From: Malachius bipustulatus
Taxonomy: Eukaryota; Arthropoda; Insecta; Coleoptera; Melyridae
Assembly: GCA_910589415.1 (NCBI GenBank)
Contig: OU342639.1
Coordinates: 11,850,268 to 11,914,267, forward strand
Reading direction: 5' to 3'
DNA length: 64,000 bases
Shown here: in pieces, positions 49,601-58,600 of the stretch
Layout of the letters: every line of letters starts with the position of its first letter
How positions within the stretch are numbered: the first letter of the stretch is position 1
Made by a program: the position numbers and the translations under genes
Notes under the pieces: generated by a model
The model's database searches: none
Told to the model about the DNA's origin: nothing
The model's input: only the letters and a program-made list of their open reading frames with translations

Positions 49601-52600
49601 TCGATGTACTTGGTGTCGTTGTGCTTCACTTATTATTAGACATCGTGTATCGAAATCGGAACACCTGTATATTTGGACAAGGCATGATGTGCATATCAAC
49701 ATCAGCGATTTTTGTGTGCAGTTGATATAATTGATGTTATGCTCTTAGGGTGGTTAAACACATTAATAATTATTGTGTCAGAAGTCACAAGACAATGTAT
49801 TCCCTGATTGTTGAAGTGTAAGATTTTTATAATTTCTTCAACAGTCAAGAAATGAAACGGAACCACCCTGTTTAGAGTTTTTGCTGCTTTTGCTGTGTGT
49901 GTTTTAATTTGAAAAAAATCCCCTCATCCCTTATTATTTTCTCTAGTTGATCTAATTATACATTTTGCCTGTTTATTTATTTTTTATTTTTTAATGAATA
50001 ATAAACTTTTATTTACCTTTATTTCCTTTTTTAATAATTGAGTTTTGAGTTGAGTTTGTTTTTAAGCTGAGTTTGTTAGTTGTTTTTCAATAAAATTGAG
50101 TTGGTGATATTTGATTTGCTTGTGTTTTTTGATTACATTAACCAAACGTTAACGTTACCATACACGAGAACAGAATGGAGGCATGCCCCTGAACCGTCAA
50201 CACCTGCGATACATAAACATTTAGAACACAGAGTAGTTAGTGTACTGTGACATTTAGAGTTATAGTAGCAACATTTTACGCATCTACTAGAAAGCAGTAA
50301 TAGATGATAGTTGTGCATGTGGATAGCCCAAGTCCGCTCGTTTTTAGTCAGTTGCTAGGACCCTCTAGGAAGAGGGGGTATTATCACTTGTTGTTACTTA
50401 TTATTGTGACGCACCCGATAGCTTTATAGAGGACGGCTGGCTGATACGCTGAAGTCTGAATCATCACTATCGATTCAATGTACTTGTCGGTGTTTCTCGA
50501 ATACATATTATGACTATATGTTTAAAATTAAAACAATCTAATGCTTAATGGATGTTTGATTTCTGTGTTGAAATAATTGTAATTAAACGTAATATGGCTT
50601 ATTGTTTGATGTGTGCTTTCTGAAATTACTTTGTTATACAATATCAGCATAAAATACAGGCTGTTCTGATGAAGTGAGGACAAACTGTCATGACAGATTT
50701 CTTGAGAGAAAATATATTTACCTGGTGATAGGAGTTGATGATATTATTTTATATGAAGGTTGTATGTCCTGAAACTGATGCAAATAGTATTTATATTTAT
50801 TATGCTTGTCTAGAATACCTTATTTAATATTTTGAGTGTGTCTAAAAGATATATGCTAATTAGAACTTGATACTAATATCAATATCAACTCTACTTATCA
50901 ACAATAAATAAAATCGATTCTTCAGAGTTGAATAATCGGTTATCAATTTTAATGAACAGAATTGAAATTCCTCCGACTTGAAAACTGTCACTGTCGGTTG
51001 TTGGTTAGCTTATTAAATTGAAAGCTTAGAAAAAATCAAGATGGCAAGTGTTCCCTGTGCAATTATTAAATTTGTATGACATATGACATCAATCAATCAA
51101 TCAATCAATCTTTATTGTCCATTATCAGGTACAAAAGTGTACATATGGAAAGTCAACTTCACCATTACAGTATTATATGTACTTAAAATAAAACAAAAAA
51201 AGATCACAAAACAAAACAAAACAGCAGCAACTTAACAAATAAAATGCCTATGCACACATTCATATTGCATTACAACACTTGTCAAATATGTGATCTAATA
51301 ACATGGTCAGGACAAATATAATCTACCGATTAAAATATTCCGCAGTACTATAAAATACTCTGGAATTGAGGTACTTCTTTACACTAGCCTTGAATAAATT
51401 ATAGTTTCCCTCTATAGCCAGAATATCCGTAGGAAGGCGGTTATATAACTTCGCACACATATACAAAGGAGATTTCTCAAAAAGTGTCGTGCGGTGGATA
51501 GGCAAGCAGATTTTGTTTCCAAACCTCGTTGAATATGCGTGACCGCACGACACCTCAGTGAACAGGTCCTTATGCTTATGTACAAAACAAACGCATTTAA
51601 GAATATATATACAGCAGCAGGTCAATATCTTATTGCTTGCAAAAGCATATCTACATGTCTCTAATGGTTTCAGACCAAATAAAAGACGTATAATTTTTTT
51701 CTGTAGGATAAAAATTCTTTGGGCATGCGCACTACTACCCCAAGCAACAATATTAAAAGATAGATGAGAGTAGACCAGAGCATAATAAACTTTCAGCAAA
51801 CATTCAGTCCCCAAGCTTGATTTAAGTTGAAGAATTGCAAAATATGACTTGCGCAGTTGCTTTGCCAGATGATCCACATGGGCCCGCCAGGACAAATGGT
51901 CATCAATCAGGGTACCTAAAAGTCTGACCGACTGAGAGAAACACAATCCTTTTGGAAGGGAAAAGTTATCAGGAAAAGTTCTTCTTATGCTAAAATTAAC
52001 AGCAAGTGTTTTCTGCTCATTTAAAATGATTCTATTGCGTTGACACCAAATGAACATCTCATTCATTACTTGGCTGATCTTTGATTCCAATTCTTCAATA
52101 GTGTCTCCAGCAACAGTGACTGTTGCATCGTCCGCATACAGAGTGACGTATCCCGCATCAACAAACTGCGGTAGGTCGTTTATAAAAACCAAAAACAGCA
52201 AAGGGCCCAGGACGGAGCCCTGTGGCACACCCAAACAAACACCACGTGCCGCAGACATTAAGCCATCAATCTTGACTCTAAGGTACCTGTCTGACAGGTA
52301 AGACTGTAGCCAATCGAGAACGCTTCCTCGTATACCAACTGCAGAGAGCTTCCTGCTGAGTATACTCCAGCATACACTGTCAAATGCTTTAGTGAAATCA
52401 AAGCAAATCATCACCGTATACTTCTGAGAATCCAGATTCTTGTGAACATAATTTAAAAGCTGAAAAAATGCGGTCTCGGAGGATTTTCCCTCCAAGAACC
52501 CGTGTTGCGCAGAAGACAATATGCTGTTGTCCCTGAAAAATGATATAATTCTGTTATACATGGCTTTTTCAAATATCTTAGAAAAGGAACTCAAAATGGA

Positions 52601-55600
52601 AATTGGTCTATAATTATCAGGCTCTCGGGAATCACCCTTTTTAAAGATAGGTGTTATAATTGCAGTCTTAAGTTCAACAGGGAAATAACCTGACTCTACT
52701 GATCTATTGAATAAAATAGAAAGGGGTGATTTTATGTAATCAATGATATCCTTTATCATACTAATGGTATAGCCATCCTGGCCACATGAATGTTTATTCT
52801 TAATCGTATTCATCACATCCACTACCTCCCCAACAGTTATTGGCACAAAAAAAATCGAATTCACAATGCTCGGGGTCACGGTGCATGGTAAGCTCATGTT
52901 AAAACCGAAATAATCCCCGATGATGTCAGCTGTACTGTTAGCGAACTGATTTGCAAAAATATCTGCCATTCTGTTTTTTTCCACGACAGTGTTGCCATCG
53001 TAAAGTATCTCAGAGACAGCATTACTTCTATTACCCCTCTTTAATGTTTCATTGACCATTCGCCATAATGCCCGTGTTCTATTAGTTGCGTTGTTTATCC
53101 TGGAATTATTATAATTCATTTTTTCAACTCGAATTTTCTTACGGAATTTTTTTATTCTTTCCTTGTAAATGTCCCGATTTCCGGAAAGATCGACAATCGA
53201 ACATAGTCTACCAAATTCTCTAATCTCCTTACTTTCAGTTACTAACTCTCGAGTTAACCAAGGTTTCCCTATAGTTTGACTCTTAACACTGGAACGCCTT
53301 AAAGGACATTGAGTATCGAGGATCCATATAAGGTGACCAAAAATTCATACATGACAGTTACATGACATGATAAGGTTAGGAATAAAAAATTGATTATCAG
53401 TGAGTCGATGGTGGAATCGAGTTTTTTCTTAAATAATCAGTATTTCTACTGAAAATTTATTTTTGGCATTTATTCCGTGATTAATGGTAATAGTTTTTAC
53501 TTTTCAAAGTTGAATCATATTTTTTCAATATGTCAAATCAGTTAATTGCAGATTTTGTTGTGTAAAAAATTTCCATAGGACTTCCTACTATACTCCACTA
53601 TAGGCTAAACAAGTAACTATTGTGGCGCCACCAAGTAGGCAAATTTGACACTTTCATGCGGCAAGTCCTGCGTGCCCGCTGTTCATTTTAATGTATTTGT
53701 TATTGCAAACATGAGGTCGTTCAGAGTATACAAAAATCGGGAAGTGTTTGTTGTACACGAGTACCTTAAATGCTTGAGATTACATACCTATTTATTACTT
53801 CTGAATCTTTTTTTAGATAGTAAATTAAAGTTAAAAATTTTAGTTAATAATTTAAGGCATATAAGTAATACTAATAAAACAATAACTACTGCTATAATTT
53901 TTTCGAGCTGTATTTCAGACGAAGGGTAACATTTTCTTGCTTTACAGCTGCCAAAATATGTTTAAAACTCTTCGACTTATTATACATAAGCTCAATAAAA
54001 ACCCCGAAAACATGAGATGAAATATGAAACTTATTATGCGTTGATAAGAAAGGTGATATTTTTTAATGGAACAATTAATATATCACCTGAACAATGGGAC
54101 AATAATAGGTTTTTTCATTTTTATGAGTGCTATGTGCACCAGGAGTCTCTCTAAATGAGCGCTGTTCCTTGAAGAAAAGTTTCATGTAAACGTATTCTCT
54201 AACATCGCTCATGTGAAAACTCATCATGAGATTTCGCCCATTTCTCAACGATTTAAAACGAAAGCAGTCGAGACTGGGTGCTTGGAAATGACTTTTAATA
54301 ATTATTGTAGTCATAATAAATTTAAAAATCTATAAGTTCACTGCCAAATAATAATTTTAAAAGGGTTTCATTATCCAAACGAGCTGTCAAAAATTGCAAA
54401 GCAAGGTTATACTGCCGCACGAAAGTGCGAAAAAAATCCACGAGGAGGCGCGCGCGCCGCAAACATCCGATACTTACTTAGCCTATAGTTTTCTTGTGAC
54501 CTCACTTCCAAAATTTTATTTCCAAAATTCCATTGAACGGAAAATTAACTCTCACAAAGGATCAATGAAAAAAATTAAAATATAAACAAGCCTCCCCAAT
54601 TCTGCAAACGATTGGTAAAGGAATTTTCTTTAACACTTTCTGTAAATTTATCATTTATTCTTGTTTCAAACCTTCGAAGTTTGAAAGGTTTTCAATTTGA
54701 GCAAGATTGAAGATGTCTTCTTTGTTTATGGCTTGGAGACCCTTCTGCATACAGCCAGCTTATTCATTAATTCTTATTGAGTTTAAGCAGAAGCTCTGAT
54801 GATGAGGTAAATTATTTTATTTTAAGGTTAATTTCATTTTCTTCTTCTTTCTTTACTTTTTAAGGTTATAATTTTGTGTATGCAATCTCCAACCTCCAAA
54901 TTAAAGAAGCAGACATGAATCGTTTCAAGAATGACAATTATTATTTACAGAACAATACTGTAAAGTTTATGGAATCATCAATACCGATTAATTAAAAAAT
55001 GTTAAATGAAGGTCTTATATTAATATTTGATAAAAGAAATATCACTATCAAAGTATTGTAATAGGCCAAAATTTGTTAAATTACTCACTTGATCTTTTGG
55101 TTGTTATAAAATTATAAATAAAATGATCAGTAGCGTATTAACAAAAGATTCTTGTTGAAAATATGATGTATGATGCAAAATATCAAACACCTCAGTGTTT
55201 ACTTAATTGATTTTTTTTACTACGAATGGAATCAATATTCCCACTTTCTGAACATCATTGGACATTTTTTCAAATGATGTTGATGATGATATTGATATGA
55301 AATTATTTTTTAAATTTCCAGATTAAAGTCAATCGAAGCATGGATTTTTTGGCACTTACAAAAAAAATGAGTTCTATGTGATTGAAATATAAAAATTTTG
55401 ACATTGCCAAGCTGACAGTTGCATGATCTATCGGATTTGATTTAAAATAGTCAATGATGTGATCACTTGCGTATCTAGGAGAGGTGGATATCTGAACTTG
55501 AGATATAAATTAAAATGATCCATGATTTTGCAGTTCTCTCAAGGAATCTATGGATGCATCAACCTCACTTCATTGAGATAGCTGGTATAGTCGTTAACTA

Positions 55601-58600
55601 ATGATATGATAACGATTGATGAATGTAGATGTAGCTTGTTTTAATTTTACTCTTGTCAACCCCATTCCTCGCATAATATACTGATTGAAACTGATCAAAT
55701 TATGAAGACAATTCAGCGACACCCGTTCACGTTCTTTATAAAGCTCACTTTAACGTGATGTTACCTTCTTCTTATATAGTGAACCCTAGTTCATGTTGAG
55801 GCCTACTGGCTGTGTTGTCTGAGGTTGCACCGATCACAGGAATTATAGGTATATGTATATACCGACCATTCCCGATTCTTTCACTTCTCTATTCACATTT
55901 GTTTATATTTACTATACTGACCTGTGTGTTGTGTCTTGTAGTAGATGTCGCCATGGCCTTGCTAATTTATCGGACAGTGTTGCCAACTGGATGGAAAAAA
56001 AGGAGGAGGTCGTCCTAGTCCTACTAAATGCAATGATGATGATGTTGGCAACACTGAAACGTACCTACATAAATACGTGACTACTGCTCGATCATAATCG
56101 GGTCGGCTTATTCCCAGATTGGTTGCCTTTTAAATTGGGTATTTAATTCTAATTTATTTAATAGCCAGCTGAGCCTATGAGGGAGACCGAGGTATAGAAA
56201 CACTTTAGCGCTGGGCTTTTTATCAAGCAACTTCTGTCGTAGTTTCAATAAAAAAGTACGTAGCTTGTTAGGTAGAGATTTTTTATTATAATTTATTATT
56301 ATTTTATTAAAATACATACAATTATTATATAATACAAGGTGATTCAGTGGTAAGTACGGTAAATTGAGGGGCTTGCCGATTAAGCTGGAAAGTATTAAGA
56401 AAATCCAAATAAATTTTTTTCCTAAAATATTTTTTAACCGAGATTTTAAGTATCAATCTGCTAAACTGGTTCTTATTGTATCTTTCTACAGAGTGGACCA
56501 ATAATTCTGAATTTTTGTATGCAGGCCTTCTATTTAATGGCCCGTATTTGAAAAAATTATGGGCATGACCGAAGCAACCAGTGTCGTAGAATTCGGGGTC
56601 CCAGACACCTTTTTTTATTGTTTTTACGGAATGCTGATTAAATTACTAGGTATAAAAATATTTTCTAAAAAAAATCTGAGTTTTCTTAATATTTTCGCTT
56701 TATCTGCAAGCCTTTCAATTTATGGTACTTATCTTACAGTGGGTATTATAAAGGCTCATTAAGCTAACGGGCTGATTTCTGATGCAGTTTCTAGAAAAGT
56801 TACAAATTTTACGTGGCAAATATAGCAATTTAGTGATTCTCGTCATGAAAGGGATTCCAAAAATGTTAATAAAAATACTTTGATGTCCATATTAGCTTCA
56901 AAAACGAGCACAGAAATTTGCCCGTTAGCCTAATGGGCCTTTATAATATTGGCTGTAAGACTATTAAATAAAAATAATAAAAATAAAAAATGTTAAAAAT
57001 GCTACATTTGAGTAAATTTTATACGTACGGCTTTTTTATATCAATTTAATCTGGTATTCCAAAAAAACAATAAAAAACCGAGAAAAACAGTTGAGAATTT
57101 TTTTACGAGTAAAAAGGTGTGCTCTGACCCCGGATTCTACGACCATAGGGTGCTTCTGTAAAAATACAGTAGAAAAGAACAGTTTCGCAGATTGATACTT
57201 AATAATTTATTTGAATTTTCTTCATATTTTAGCTTCATCTACAAGCCCGCCAATTTATGGTACTTACCACTGAATCACCTTGTATATATATTTATATATA
57301 ACAACTGTGACTGATTGTGCCGTTCCTTGCACTATTGTTAATTATGATGATGATGTTTTTAGCTGTGTGATCTCCCCTCTCATGTAGATGAGCTTCTTTA
57401 GACCCCTCAATGCAATGCAACTCAACTCGGTCAATGCAATAATGACAGTTACTGCCAATCCTCACTCTTTTCCTCCCTACGAATTTACAGTGACAGTTGT
57501 AGGCGGTAGTCTTGTCTTTGGTCTTGCCTTTACCTGTCGAATTTCGTATATTCGAAGCATTGCAACGAGACAACACAGCCACAAGGGAAAAGTTATTAAC
57601 AATGCGGTTATTATTATTGTTATTTTTATTAATAGCGGAACAAGCTTGAATCCATTTTGTAGTGAATCGCGCGGTAAAAATTGTTGCCTGGCGTGCTTTA
57701 CGCTTAACGCACCGGCTTATCTCGCTTGATTGAGACAACCTGGGTGCGAATGGTGCGATACAGTGTGTTTATCTCTATGTGTTATTATTACTCTACTATT
57801 ACTACTCTGTTGTACACTTATTTTTGTTTTCGTGGCAAATTGTCATATTTTAGTTTGTTTTTGTATTTTATTTTACACAGAAGTTGACTTGGAACTTGAT
57901 GGTGCAACAGTCAATAATAGAGTAGTTTTACTCGTTGCTACTGTTTTAGTGATTATCTAACGGATCAAATTATCACCAGCCAAGTCGATGTTGTATGGTT
58001 CACGGTAGGTTTGTCCAGGCAGTAGGGATAAATTGTCAGGTTAGTTACTAACTGATGTGGTGAGAATATGTGAAAGGTGTGACGATAGACCGGATGTAAT
58101 TAATTTGATTGACTGTTTGGAGTAATTGGAGTTATGGAGAATTCAACTCGGTTTATTCGGGATGAAGTGACTTAAAGACTTCCCATAATGAATTGAGTGG
58201 CGTGCATGTGAAGCGTATTATTTGAACGATAGGTAGGATGGTAGTAGACATGCAGCATGTGAAGCGATTCAGAACTGTGCTACATAACGATGGATTCTCC
58301 ATAGTGTGCGTGCATGCGAGTAATTATCAATTGAATGAATATCGAATGAATACTCATTGTAACAACCAACGATAACGTAATGCAAGACGTATTGAGAGAC
58401 ATACAAGCGCCCCCATAGCCGAAATAGCCGCCTAGTGCAGAGCATTTGAGTTAGTACCTACCCTTGCTTCCCTGTGTTTTGCAGCTGCGAGTAATACGAG
58501 CTTTCAAGTCGACACTGGAAGACCTGGAGGAACGTCGCTCGGTACATAGTTTACACAGCTTACACAGTTTGCGCAGCTCGCGCAGCCACACTGGCCCGTG

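Noticed and set aside
57292..57738. Open frames on both strands (148 and 113 codons)
   Set aside because: The two strands are open over the same stretch, neither has a recognisable domain, and the asparagine run comes from a (TTA)n tract. It lies in PMCA intron 15.
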